Shown one piece after another: positions 11,327 to 22,050 of a stretch of DNA of 64,000 bases (position 1 is the stretch's first letter; every line of letters begins with the position of its first letter). Source of the stretch: Rhizoclosmatium globosum. Its lineage: Eukaryota > Chytridiomycota > Chytridiomycetes > Chytridiales > Chytriomycetaceae. Under the pieces are notes generated by a model. That model had not been told where the DNA came from, did not search any database, and worked only from the letters and a program-made list of their open reading frames with translations. The stretch covers positions 1 to 64,000 of the forward strand of contig MCGO01000156.1 of NCBI GenBank assembly GCA_002104985.1. The letters run 5' to 3'. A program made the translations under genes and the position numbers.

Positions 11327-12879
11327 AGGATTTCCCAGACCTACTAAAAACCACAACCCCCTTCCCTTTTGTTCCTTCACCAGAGGACTCAAACAACAAT
11401 GAGCTACTCGTTCCATCAGGTGCACACTATCATGTGCAACAAGATAAATGCCTGCGCGAAAAGTATGCCGACTTTCCAAAGTGTCGTAGTTGTCGCTGGA
11501 AGCAAAAGGACCGTTTACCAAACTGCTTTTATATTGGATTCCGCGCTTTTTTGGTGAACGATTGGGAGTCTTTGGTCCAAGCAGCAAAAGTTGCTGACGA
11601 AGACGGAAGTGTTGATGTACTTGGGGATGATGGACTTCGACTTGTCTGTGACATTCCGGCCGAGAATATGGTGTATGGACCGTACTTTATTCCAGGTGGT
11701 GTCGATGTGACGTCTTCAGCTGTTTCACCTGTCAAACGCACAAAGCGAAAGAGAAGGGGGAGTCGTCGAAGTTTGTCAGCCAGTGATGCAGATGGAGAGG
11801 AGGGTGATAATGAGGAATTTGGAGGAGAAGCAAACAAAAAGGTTGCTCTTTTGGAAGAAGTCCAAGAAGAAGAGAAAACGGTTGAGGTTGAGCCATCGAG
11901 AGAGATGAGTATTGAATCTCCGGAAGAGGTGGAAACCGAGCCGGAGGTGGCTGTTGAAGACGCGCTACCAGTTGTTGATCAGATTGAGGAACCTGAAGGC
12001 GCTGAAGACTTTATCATTGAGTCTCGTCCGGAATCTACATTAGTTTCCACACCAGTAATTTCTTCCCATCCGGTTAATAGTCCTCTGGACCTAAAGCCAA
12101 GTCTTGTTATTCAGCCACCGTTGTCGCAACTGCAATCGCAATCAAACGGTCTTTCACAGCAGCACCAGCCAGCTACGGTCGTTTACTCCCATCTTCCTCC
12201 CATCTCCCATCATCCATCCTTTGCGCAACAAATGCAGCAACAACAGCCAGTTCCAATTATGTACCCACAGCCCATCCTGACGCCTATAATTTATTCACAC
12301 TCTGTTGTACCTCCACCAACTGTAGTATACTCTCACCAGCCAGTGCAACCAATTTATTCTTTACCACCACCCACAGTTGTTTATTCCCACCCACCAGCAG
12401 CACAAGCACCCCAACCAACACCAATCACGTTCTCAGCCACGTATACCCCTCAACCACAACAGCAACAGCAACAGCAGCAGCAGCAACATCACCAACAACT
12501 TCCACTCTCTTCAGCACTCCCCGCGTATTATAGCATGACTGCAAACAACAAGACCCATGAACCAGAGCCGGAACAAATCGACGGCGTGAGCCAATTGCTC
12601 GCTGCCGTTGCGTGTATGGATTCCGAAGATGCTGTGCGAGGAAGTGGGGGTGGAGGAGGAGATATCCGAAGAGACCAAGATGATTCTTTTTTGCATCGGA
12701 CTAAACGAATCGGTGGAATCACCAAGGGGGTGTCGAGTCCTGCCAAGATTATGAAGGGCGGTGTTGTTGGTATTGATGAGGAGCAGGCAGGGTTAAAAGG
12801 AAGGAAAGGTGTTGTTGTTGGGGCTGGAGGTGTTTCTGTTGTTGATTCGGAGGAGGATGAAAGTGGTAGAGCTGTTTGA
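11290..12879 (+). CDS. Second copy of the Cys-rich module with Gln/Pro-rich tail (3' part of the same probable gene)
   Basis: Opens with a basic SPKKRRSSVSRR stretch in this frame, then repeats the module: PFPFVPSPEDS, QQDKCLREK, CRSCRWKQKDRLPNCFYIGF-RAF, and DIPAENMVYGPYFIPGGVDV (about 11335-11710). The paired copies share the pattern C-x(8-9)-C-R-S-C-x-W-K-x(3)-RLP-x-CF-x(2)-GFRAF. After it come acidic, Pro-rich and Gln-rich regions (CAA/CAG run at 12451-12500), with recurring VVYSH-type motifs, and a Gly-rich end. With a basic stretch before each module and low-complexity linkers, a nuclear or chromatin role is plausible but not shown. No upstream promoter gap or in-frame start codon supports an independent gene. 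Confidence 0.66.
   Translation, partial: RRSSVSRRQIDVKDFPDLLKTTTPFPFVPSPEDSNNNELLVPSGAHYHVQQDKCLREKYADFPKCRSCRWKQKDRLPNCFYIGFRAFLVNDWESLVQAAKVADEDGSVDVLGDDGLRLVCDIPAENMVYGPYFIPGGVDVTSSAVSPVKRTKRKRRGSRRSLSASDADGEEGDNEEFGGEANKKVALLEEVQEEEKTVEVEPSREMSIESPEEVETEPEVAVEDALPVVDQIEEPEGAEDFIIESRPESTLVSTPVISSHPVNSPLDLKPSLVIQPPLSQLQSQSNGLSQQHQPATVVYSHLPPISHHPSFAQQMQQQQPVPIMYPQPILTPIIYSHSVVPPPTVVYSHQPVQPIYSLPPPTVVYSHPPAAQAPQPTPITFSATYTPQPQQQQQQQQQQHHQQLPLSSALPAYYSMTANNKTHEPEPEQIDGVSQLLAAVACMDSEDAVRGSGGGGGDIRRDQDDSFLHRTKRIGGITKGVSSPAKIMKGGVVGIDEEQAGLKGRKGVVVGAGGVSVVDSEEDESGRAV
12451..12500 (+). repeat. CAA/CAG trinucleotide run (polyglutamine)
   Basis: Imperfect CAA/CAG repeat inside the coding sequence, giving about ten consecutive Gln followed by HHQQ. 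Length-variable tracts of this kind are common in low-complexity tails of fungal regulatory proteins. Confidence 0.85.
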
Positions 12880-13100
12880 CGATGATAATTTCTTGGTTTT
12901 CCTTTTCTGTGTATTTGACTTTCTTTCGACCTTTCTTCTTATGTGGATGTAGATTGGAGGTGTGCTTTGGTGTACTTTTATTTTGGACTAATGACTATTT
13001 AATAAAATGTCTCTATTTGAGGTTTATCCGTTTTTTTCCTATTCTTGACGAGTGAGTAATTGTGACTTTGTTTGGCAAAATCTCTCGTCTCAAACAAGCA

Positions 13101-14209
13101 ATGTTCACTCGCAGCTTGCTTCAGGCTACTCGATCCATCCATATCATAGAGCATTCAGCAATAAGACCCTCCTTGCTTCCTCGTATCAATGCTGTATGGA
13201 GGCCTCAGCCAATCTCAAGACCCTTCACCAACTTGACACCACAAACCCATCAAACCCGATTATTCTCCACCCGCTTCACATCCGCAGTAAGAGCACAGAT
13301 AGAAAAGTTCACCTCGCGTGAACATAGACAGTATGCGACACTATCGGGACGATACCGAGGAGGAGGAAGTGGTGGAAGAGGATACCAACCCGAACTAGAC
13401 CCGGATGTTGTGTTGTATTCGATAATTGGAATTAATACCATTGGTAAGTGTTTGTCTTTTGCTCTGTCGTGGATAGGAGGGTTTCATTATTGACGTTTCC
13501 TTGTTTCTGTATCCATAAGTTTTCCTGTTGTGGCAGTACGCCATCATTGAGAAACGGAATGGGAACGGAGCATGGCTGAACTTTATGCAAGACAACTTTT
13601 ACTCAAAGTAAGTTTGGCCCCATCAGTAAATATGATTTGGTGCAATGGGGTGTCAACTAACTTGAGCGAAACAGCTGGCACTCACTTGAAGCAGGCCGCT
13701 GGTGGACATCCATCACCTGCGCCTTTTCCCACAACACGATCCTCCATTTCGGGTTGAACATGTTTGTCCTACACGGGTTCGGAAACGTTGCAATGGGAAT
13801 CATTGGGCCGTCTCGGTTCCTCGTGTTTTACCTTGCAGCCGGTGCTGTTTCGTCCACGGCGCATTTGGTGTACACGCGATACATTGAGCCGTCGTTGAAG
13901 GGGAACCAGAGTTTGTCGTGGTACCCGGGCGGGTTTAGGGACTCGAGCTCGCATGGGGCGAGTGGAGCTATTAGTGCGAGTTTGTTGTTGTATGCATTGA
14001 CGTATCCGATGAATCCGATCAACTTGTTCTTTTTTATTCAAGTGCCGGCGTTTGTGGGGATTGGAGGTTATTTGGCGTATGATTTGTATTTGGCGACAAG
14101 TGGGAAGTCAGGGGTTGTAGATAATGCAGCGCATATTGGAGGAGCAGTGTTTGGTGTTGGATATTGGTTGGCTTTTGTGAGGGGTATGGCAACACGAGGT
14201 CGTTTCTAA
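13101..14209 (+). CDS. Mitochondrial rhomboid protease (PARL/Pcp1 type)
   Basis: Intramembrane serine protease; yeast and animal homologues process inner-membrane proteins such as Mgm1/OPA1-type dynamins. The rhomboid catalytic Ser is in SSHGASGAISAS (about 13950-13985) and the catalytic His in DNAAHIGGAVFG (about 14120-14155). TM segments include WWTSITCAFSHNTILHFGLN and FLVFYLAAGAVSSTAHLVY. The N-terminus (MFTRSLLQATRSIHIIEH) is basic and hydroxylated, as expected for mitochondrial import. Introns run at about 13442-13518 and from about 13609, both GT-AG. ATG 13101 is chosen because the longer frame opens with GTG. Complete, and the expected size for the family. Confidence 0.92.
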
Positions 14210-14292
14210 TCAGGTTGTGATAAAATACAATCTATTTTCCATCTCTACAATCTTACATATAATGGTAACAACAAAACAAAATATTATCGATA

Positions 14293-15288
14293 TTAAAACA
14301 AATATCTACCCAAACTCTCATCACTGCTGTGGGAAATCACGGATGTTTGACCAGCTGTTTGTGATATCCTCGCCTTCTCTTGCCAATCCATGTATTCTGA
14401 AGATTCCGAACTAAAATCTTCTTCATCTTCTTCAGCCTGCCTGAGAATATGAGAAGGAATGAGCATAGCTGTGTCTGATGAAGGTTTCGATTTTAGATAG
14501 GGACTTGGATCTCTCTTGAGCAAACTTCCCCCGATAACAGCTGAAGTGGCGGCTGCTACCGCTGCAGCTGGTATTGGTATTGGTTTTTTAATTGATATTG
14601 GTGGATTGAGGGATGGGAATTGTGGTGTGTTGGCAGAATTTAGAGTGGAGGAGCTGAACGTTGAAGCTGAGACCAAGTTGTGACCTGTTTCTGGAAAAGT
14701 ACGTGGTGATGATGGGTAGCTTGGATTGAGAAAGGAGTCTCGCATAGTATCGATACTAAGTTGAAGTGATATTGCATGTGGATCAGAAAGTGAGCGTCCA
14801 TGACCATTCGCCAAAATAGGTGGCGAAGAAGGTGTGATTGTTCGCAGCAGACTTCGGGAATAGCTTCCATTAGCACTACCACCACGACTTGCCCCCACCG
14901 AGTACTTTGAAATGTCCCGGTTTAGACCCGCAATCAGACTTCTAACATCGTCCGGCGAGCCACTCAGGTCGGCATCCCAGGGGCTTTTGTAGAGTTCGAC
15001 AAAAGCGGAAGTGTCGGCGGAGTTTGAATTCGATGATTTTTGGAGGTTGTTTGACAGCGACAGCGACGGGCGGCCGACGTACTCAATTGAAAAGTCGGAA
15101 AAGGACACGCGCGGCCGCTGACTAAGCCGAAGTTCGAGTTGTTCGGCGGTGGCGGCGGCGGTGGCTGAGGCGGAAGAGTCGTCGGCGTCGCGCATTCGCC
15201 GTCGCAGCCGCCGCAGCGCAACCCACGAAAGACCCGCGCACGAAAGCCCAAAGAGCGTGATTGTTGCTGCCAGCGCTGCCTGCTCCAT
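14293..15288 (-). CDS. Unknown single-pass membrane protein, Ser-rich
   Basis: Uninterrupted frame of 331 residues from ATG 15288 (MEQAALAATITLFGLS). Residues about 3-23 form one hydrophobic helix followed at once by a basic cluster (RRLRRRMRD), giving an N-out signal-anchor pattern with a long cytosolic tail. The tail is Ser/Pro/Asn-rich and probably disordered, with an Ala-rich stretch (AAAVAAATSAV) and an acidic EEDEEDFSSESSEY block near the end. No family recognised. Frame length and codon use support a real gene. Tail-to-tail with the rhomboid gene (84 bp apart). Confidence 0.66.
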   Translation of the reverse strand: MEQAALAATITLFGLSCAGLSWVALRRLRRRMRDADDSSASATAAATAEQLELRLSQRPRVSFSDFSIEYVGRPSLSLSNNLQKSSNSNSADTSAFVELYKSPWDADLSGSPDDVRSLIAGLNRDISKYSVGASRGGSANGSYSRSLLRTITPSSPPILANGHGRSLSDPHAISLQLSIDTMRDSFLNPSYPSSPRTFPETGHNLVSASTFSSSTLNSANTPQFPSLNPPISIKKPIPIPAAAVAAATSAVIGGSLLKRDPSPYLKSKPSSDTAMLIPSHILRQAEEDEEDFSSESSEYMDWQEKARISQTAGQTSVISHSSDESLGRYLF

Positions 15289-15734
15289 GGTTGGTGTGTC
15301 AAGTGTTGGGTGAAGCAAGTGTTGGGGGAAGGTGGGTGCTAGGACGGCGGAGAAATTGGTACAACTTATTAAAGACACACTTTCAACAAGGTTGTTCCGT
15401 CAATCCATGCCTTCTTCAATTTGACTAATTCATAGTCTTCACATACTATTCAATTGTAGCATGTGGACTGCCAGTCTTTCAGCCCTGTTTACCATGAGTG
15501 GGCTATCGTTCATATCCTCCACCTTACTAAGGTTACTGATGTGCAATTGGAAATACTGTGGAATCACAACCACGATAATGCACTTATTATAAATATAGAG
15601 TTACTGTTGCCGTTTATTATGCAATCAAATTGTCGATACAGGCGACAAAGAAAAGGAAAGAACGCAACTGCCCAAAGCCGGGTATTTTATGAAGTGCTGG
15701 TGATGACAAGGAAGTATAAAAACAATTGGCAAGT

Positions 15735-15962
15735 TTAGATCTTGTCAAAGTTGTAGAAGAAGTTGGTGAATCGCTTCTTCTCAGAAACCTTTTCAATTCG
15801 GGATTGCCAGTTTTCAACATCGCTTGAGCCTTGAGCAGGAGTGAGACGCATGTCTGGATTTGTAGAAAGGTGCTTGTACGAAGTGTATCCTCCAAGTCCG
15901 AGAGCAACTCCCATCATACCAACAAGTGGGTAGATTTCAAGTGGCATCTTCATTCCGGTCAT
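15735..15962 (-). CDS. Small B12D/NDUFA4-like mitochondrial protein
   Basis: 75 residues, intronless. One TM helix near the N-terminus after PLEIYPLVGMMGVALGLGGY, then a charged tail with DMRLTP and NFFYNF. The pattern (P-x-E-x-YPL, one TM with Gly, then a D-x-RL motif) matches the B12D/MLRQ (NDUFA4) family of small inner-membrane proteins linked to complexes I and IV. Four further paralogues lie at 54.4-56.6 kb; this one is the most diverged. TATA-like and TGACTCA elements lie upstream. Confidence 0.82.
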   Translation of the reverse strand: MTGMKMPLEIYPLVGMMGVALGLGGYTSYKHLSTNPDMRLTPAQGSSDVENWQSRIEKVSEKKRFTNFFYNFDKI

Positions 15963-16040
15963 TTTTGTGAGTTGAGAGTTGGTTTGTTGTTTGCTTGGGA
16001 GGCTGTTTTTGTTTTCTACTCACTGTCGACAAACAACCGA

Positions 16041-16108
16041 ATTTATACCTGTGCGCATATGACGTATGGTGAGGTGTCCTTTGATCAGTTCGCATCAATC
16101 CTGACTCA
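16041..16108 (-). promoter_or_regulatory. TATA-like box and bZIP-type site of the B12D-like gene
   Basis: On the minus strand GGTATAAAT (16041-16049) lies about 80 bp upstream of the start codon at 15962. TGACTCA/TGAGTCA (16102-16108) lies about 55 bp further upstream. The same arrangement precedes three of the four paralogues at 54-56 kb. Confidence 0.5.
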
Positions 16109-16741
16109 CAACTGGACCTTTTCAGTCGGGTCAACAAAAAATTTTGGTCAGCCCCAAACTGTATAGTACCTTCTCACTGAGACCACTCGAAAAGAGAGAG
16201 AAGATACAAGCTGGCATAATATCTGATCAAGTGAGAGAGGAAACGGGCTTTCTGATTGTTCTCAATCAGTGTTCGTTTCGAGAATTCCAAACGATTAAGT
16301 GAATTGTGTCGAAGGACTTCCAAGTTCTACTCTAGTTTCAGTCGGATGCGTATCCATTCAGATTACGTGGGAACCCTCTTTCCTTTCGTTTTCCTTTCCT
16401 CCTTTTAACCTTTTTCCATTTCGAGCAGAATATGACAAACAATGATTCAATATCTGTTTTTGTTTGGATTTCAGTGACAATAAACAAATAATGACAAGTC
16501 ATTCAACTCGATGGCTGATTCATTTTGACTCGTCGTTCCAAACTACAAAGAATCAGTTTCAGCCACCCACGTTCGCCTTAAACAGCTGAATTCTGAGCAC
16601 TTGTTGTTTGCGATGTCAGTTTCTCAAGTGAAATCAAAACATGGAGTAGATTGCCAAGAAATATACCAAAGTCGTTCCGAATTGGATCCAAAAGCGTCAA
16701 TGAGTTTGTAAATTACTTTATATAATAAAATAGGTCTTAGA
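16109..16741. other. Intergenic interval
   Basis: About 630 bp between the B12D-like gene's upstream site and the 3' end of the large Ser-rich gene, which ends just to its right on the minus strand. T-rich tracts are present, including CCTTTCCTCCTTTTAACC around 16400. No coding or structural-RNA signal is seen. Confidence 0.5.
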
Positions 16742-19700
16742 TCACTTTCCGAATTTGCCTTTGAAGAATCCTGCAATCTTTCCCTCTTCCCTCTTTGGCA
16801 TAAAACCAGTAACGTGAATGGTCCTTGATTTTGTGTGTCCAATTGCAGCTGTTTCAGTTATCAGCGACTATAGTTCCAAAGAATATCAGCTCCTTACATT
16901 TCAAAATAGCAAGAGCGGCATCGACTGGATCCTCGTCAACCTGTAAATCCACAGGCTCATCTGCATAACCATTCTTGACAAGAATCTGAAGCATCCGTGG
17001 AGTGAATTCAGAGTTCATAACAACTACGTTACTGATATTATGCCATTCTTCGTCAGCGATGGAATTATTCACGCTTAGTTCCATGAACTGGACGTCTGGA
17101 AAAGTCTTTTAGCCCACAGGAAATATTTAAGAGGACTTTCTCTCAACTTTTAACCTCGACGGGCTTGTTAAACACTACCCATATAGGTTTCATGTACTTT
17201 TCAATCATCTTTTGTGGTTCCTTGTCGAATCTGTCGACAAGACAAAGAACTTTTCTCATGACAGCTTTCTCGGGTGTCACTATAACAAGAACGTGAGTCT
17301 TTTTGCAGAGTACACATATATATCATACCTGCGCCATACACCAGAACCATCAAGTTTTCTGCCCATGCTTTCGCTTTAGAAGGCCCACCATCGAACTGAA
17401 TGACAATATCACGGAACTTTGATCCAGCCTTGCCTTTATCACGCGGGACGCAAGCGTGAAGAGTGACTTCTGGCCTGCCAGGAGTATTTTCAGCCTTGAC
17501 TATACGATGGAGTTCCAAGGCTGGGAATACTTCACGTTCTACTCACAAAAGTTAGTACATGGTTTCAAACTACTCAGTATCCTTACTCTTGTCATCAATG
17601 CAGGTCACAACGCTATTATCAACACGCACTTCACATTTAACCTTCTCACAAACAGCTCGTCCTGCCATCTGTATTCCGCATTAGTAATCTCGCATAAAAC
17701 AATTAAGAACTCACGTCTTCCGAAATCGGCTTTTTCACTTCCCCAACTCCATCACTCTTTTTCTTTGATTTTCCCTCCTCCAAACCACCGACACTAGCAA
17801 CCTGTCCCAAAGCAGGCTCCATACCAGAAGTCATAGCCGCGACTTCCGCAGCTTTATTAGCTGCTTCCTCCATCCGCTTCTTTTCTTTTTCAGCAGGACC
17901 CAAGAGATTTGAGTTACTTCCTGTATGGAAGACTCCCTTGTGACTCGTCCATAAATCTTTCGCGGTGTCTGCTTCTGGCTTGGAGGTTGCAGCAGAAGGA
18001 GCTGCTGTGGCTGCGGATTCTTGTTTCATGGCGTCCATTGCATTCATGAATTTAGGTTTTGGTTTCGATGGTTCGGTAGACTTTGTGGTATCAGAAGGTG
18101 GGATTGGTTTTGTAGCGGAATTGCGAGGTTTTGTGTTGAGAGATGGTGAAGGAGGAGGTTGCGGTTGTTGATGCAGTGGTTCAGAAATAGTTGTAGCTGC
18201 TGGTTCTGATTTTTGAGGTTGTATTGCGGCGGTGTTTAGATTAGATGATGGAATGGTTTGGGAGTTTCGAATCGAAGATGACTGTTTTGAGGCAATATGA
18301 TCAGATGATGATTTTTGAGATGATGGCTTTGAAGAGTTTGAAGGCTTGGCTGGCTCAACAGCCGATAATCGTGCGGCTATTTCCGAGACTCGGCTTGATA
18401 CTTTAACTTGAGTGGGAGCTTCATTCGCTGAAAGTTTAGCTGAAGCGCTAGAATCTATCGTTTGCGATGCAATCTTAGACTCAGTCTGATGGTCCTGTTA
18501 AGATGTTTTGGTAAAATGCGACGGAGCGTTGATTGACTTACGATGGACAAGGACAACTTCTCTGTAGAAGTCTTGGTAGAATTAGGTTGCGAGGACTTTG
18601 ATGGTGCAGATGATACTTCTGTCGTTTTCGCAGTACTAGATTTGCCGATTTGCGACGCTAGCGGAGAAATGGCAGGCGCAATTTGTTCAACTGAAGAATT
18701 CTGTGAATTTGTTCCTACAGTAAGATTTGTTGGCTGAAGAATTGAATGAGGAGCCTCTGAATCAGTGTTTGGCGCCACCAATACTTTACTCCCAGCAGAC
18801 ACACTCCCAGCAGGCGTGATTTCCTCGACAAACGCTTTTGGTGATGTAGGCTTTGACAAGATTTCCAGAGTCTGCGAGACCGCTTTTGATTTAAACAATT
18901 CTTGAGATGTACGTTTCGAGGAATTATTTTCAAATGCAACAGGGGCTACTTCCTTTTCTGGCAACTTTTCAATCGATGCTTTGCGAGAAGAAAGTTTCGA
19001 TTGAAGTTTGACTGATGATCGCTGTTCAGAAACGTCAGGAGCAACTTGGTTCATGGACGCTTTCAAAGAAGGTGGCTGAGATGTGAGTTTGGTCTCAGAC
19101 ATAGAATTTTTGACATTTTGAGCATTAACGGATTCAGCGGATTGTTTCGGGCTTACAACTGATTCCAGGCCAATGCTCTGCACTTCTGGAACAGCTACGG
19201 GTTGTATACTAGCACTAGAGGCTGGATTTGGAATTGGAGAATTTTGAGCAACAATATCGAAGGCCTTGGAAACTCTTGGTGACTCATGACCTTTCGGAGT
19301 TGCTGATTTCAACACTTCATTGGTTCCAAGACTATGACTGGATGAATTCTTCATTTTACCCATAATTGATTTAAATCCACTTGATATAGATTTTATAGAC
19401 GCCTTAAAGCCGTGTTTTGCGTCGGGATGATCTTCCTGGTGGAGTTTTTCTGTGGAGACTTGTAATGACTGCGGAATTGATTTGATTCCTGTAGAGTTCA
19501 GCTTAATTGTCTCTTTGTTAGAGAGTACATCTGTGCTTGCGCTGGTCTGGGCCAGAGGCGACACTGATGGTGTATTGTTTACTTTCTCGGTTTCAACGTC
19601 AACAACGGTGGTTTCTTTTAAAGAATCTTTGTCGTTCTTGGAGTTTGAATCTTTCGTTTCAGAAATTCGGTTCTTTGACGAAACAGAAGCTCGATCCTGC

Positions 19701-21719
19701 ACTTGGATACTGGTTTTACTGGCTGCAATAGATGCCATTTTGGAAGGAACTTTCTCTGCGTTCCCAAGTGATGACTTACTTCCAGTAGCGCTTTTGGGTT
19801 GCATCTCAGTTATTGGTTGAGTAAGTGAGTGTTTGCTTCCAGGTGAACTCTTGTTTCCACTGAGGTTGTTAGCAGTACCTCCAGTGCTTGGTGAAACGAC
19901 ATCGCCCCAATTTGGTTCATCAAGGCCTTCAATTCCGGGGAACGCACTAACAGCGGAATGTATACTCTTCATTGGAATTACTGAAGTCTGGGTCATCATT
20001 GAAGCCTCCATCCCTGAATTTGTGGTAGGTTCGGAAGATGACTCAGAGGAAGTTTGAGACCCCATAAGATCAATGGATCCCTGAACCATACTATTAAATG
20101 TATTCATGACAGGGTCTTCCTCTTTGCTGACGGGTGCTACTTTCAATGGGGATTGAGGTCGTTCAAATTGTTTTAAGAAGTTATCTGCCATTTTGCCTGT
20201 GCTTGCCGACTTCTCCAATTGAAGTTCATCAGATTGTTTCGCGTTATTATCTGGAATAGAAGACTCCAGTTCGTTGTGGCTCTCTGATGCAGAAGACGAT
20301 TGTGTAGCTTCCGAACGTTCGACTACAGACTTTTTCGATGCCAAAGAAAGAGATTCGCGTCCCCAGTCTTGATTCATCTTCTTCCTTTCTTCGGCAAGCC
20401 ACTCGTCGCTGTTTGTGGGTGATTTTTTGGATGACAGACTCCCAGCAGAGTTCTTTGCAGATGCTTGTTTATTCAAATCAGCTTGAACGAATGGATTATT
20501 GGCAAGAGATGCTGGAACCGTCGCCCATGCATCTGCTTCTTCGTTCATAACACCGAATGGGGAAGCAACAACGGAGTCTTCAATAGTTTCTGGTTCGGCT
20601 GTCTCAACAACTTTGGAAAATAATGGAGACTTGAATTCAACAGCAGAAAATACAGGCATTTGGGTGGAATTTGATCTTGACTTCTTTCCTGAACTCTCTC
20701 TACCACTCTCACGTCGGTTTGCAAATGTGTTGGTCTCCGCTTCAAAAATCATTTCGTTTGGAATCGACTTGGCATACATTGTTTCGATAGGTGCTCTTTT
20801 TCCGGCTCCTTCGATGAGGCCCTGCTCAGCTCGTTGTTCTAAGATTCCGCGACCACGAAAACTTAAACCGCTGCGCCGAATTGTAGGACGCTCGGCCCGT
20901 GCAACTTTCGTTGGTTTCTCATAACGCAGCGTGTATTCCTTGGCAAGTTTCTCATTTTTGTTTATCATGGTTGCACAAGTCTTCCGAGCTTCGTCGATTA
21001 TTTCTTGAGAAGAAACAGCCAGAGTATTTTTCCAAGTTGCGGCACGAACTGTCCGTGGAAACGTTGGGGGTAAAGCCTTGTGACGTCCCAAAAAGTGAAG
21101 GGGCTCATCGTGGGGGTTGGCGATATGGGCTTTTGCAAGAGGCGGAATAATTGCTAAAAAGGCTGGGGTTATGATGTTGATTCCCAACTCCGTCAAGACA
21201 ACCATTCGGCTCTCAACAGCAGCCAGATTTGGGTCCGCTAAAATTTCTTCTTCATCGTCGGAGCCAGCAGGCGTGGCTACATTGGACTTCTACGAAACTG
21301 TTTAAAAGCGGTATGTTCAGTGAAATTAACTTACGTTTGCTGAAGCTGCCCTCGAATGATTCTTGGATAAATTTCTCGAAATACTTGGTGTGTTGGATTG
21401 AGATAGCAAGAAGCTGTTAAACCTTGGACTCCCTTGAGGGGCTGGTGAATGACTTCTGTTTTTCTTCCCGTGCTTTTGTATTCTTCCAGACATCCCTTCC
21501 TCCCTTAAGAGAAGCTCATCTACTTCAGTGTTATAAATTGCTCGAGGAATGTATTCCGTGTCATAGTCATTGTGGCTGTTTGTTATCTGAACTATTGTTA
21601 AACACAACATAAACAAGAATGTGACAAACCGAAGCGATTTCTTTTAATGGGGTAGTAGTTACAGCACCAGTATTTAGCAAGCTTGAGGCAGATTTGGATG
21701 CAGTCACAGACTTTTTCAT
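16742..21719 (-). CDS. Very large Ser-rich protein with possible degenerate sphingoid-base-kinase-like C-terminus
   Basis: Eight or so exons from ATG 21719 (MKKSVTASKSASSLL) to the stop at 16742, roughly 1,500 residues. A conserved-looking helical block near the start (MVVLTELGINIITPAFLAI) is followed by more than 1,000 residues of Ser/Lys/Pro/Glu-rich disordered sequence. The last 220 or so residues are ordered: EREVFPALELHRIVKAEN, then WAENLMVLVYG, then RKVLCLVDRFDKEPQK with YMKPIWVVFNK, then NISNVVVMNSEFTPRMLQI. The order resembles the PH-like part and N-terminal lobe of sphingosine/diacylglycerol kinases (KVLVLVNPxGGKG...YVKPI; IVVVGGDGTLHEVLNGL), but the nucleotide-binding Gly motifs are absent. 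If homologous, it is a pseudokinase domain. Introns are short GT-AG (for example donor GTAAGTC near 18540). Function unknown. Confidence 0.6.
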
Positions 21720-22050
21720 TGTTAATTGTTTTGCTGTCTATTGTTTCTGGTAGTCCTATCAAATGCTGCCCTCAACATTTCAACAATCCACCTAAAACAT
21801 TCAGTATAAATCAGAAATTCTTTTTGTTGTACTTGATTATATTTTCTATTCTGTGACCTCTTGTCAAGACAAACACATGAAGTAAACAGACTTGATTAGA
21901 AATTCGCCCCGAAAGAACACTTTTGCTCTGGCGGGTTATGGGCCAAAAAAGGGTTAACTGTGTTTGTGGGGGATGATTTTTGGGATTTTTCTCCCGCCAA
22001 GCTGTTGAAAATATCAGACTCATCCCTTCTGTCTCAAATTCTTCTCAAAA
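21720..22050. other. Divergent promoter interval
   Basis: About 330 bp between the large Ser-rich gene (minus) and the TLC-domain gene (plus). AT-rich on the left, with a GC-richer patch (GCGGGTTATGGGCC) near 21930. No gene seen. Confidence 0.5.

Noticed and set aside
13062..13100. Longer rhomboid protease start
   Set aside because: It begins with GTG. The ATG at 13101 gives a good mitochondrial leader.
18543..20924. Several plus-strand frames opposite the large Ser-rich gene
   Set aside because: They mirror the Ser/Lys-rich minus-strand exon and show no family features or splice structure of their own.
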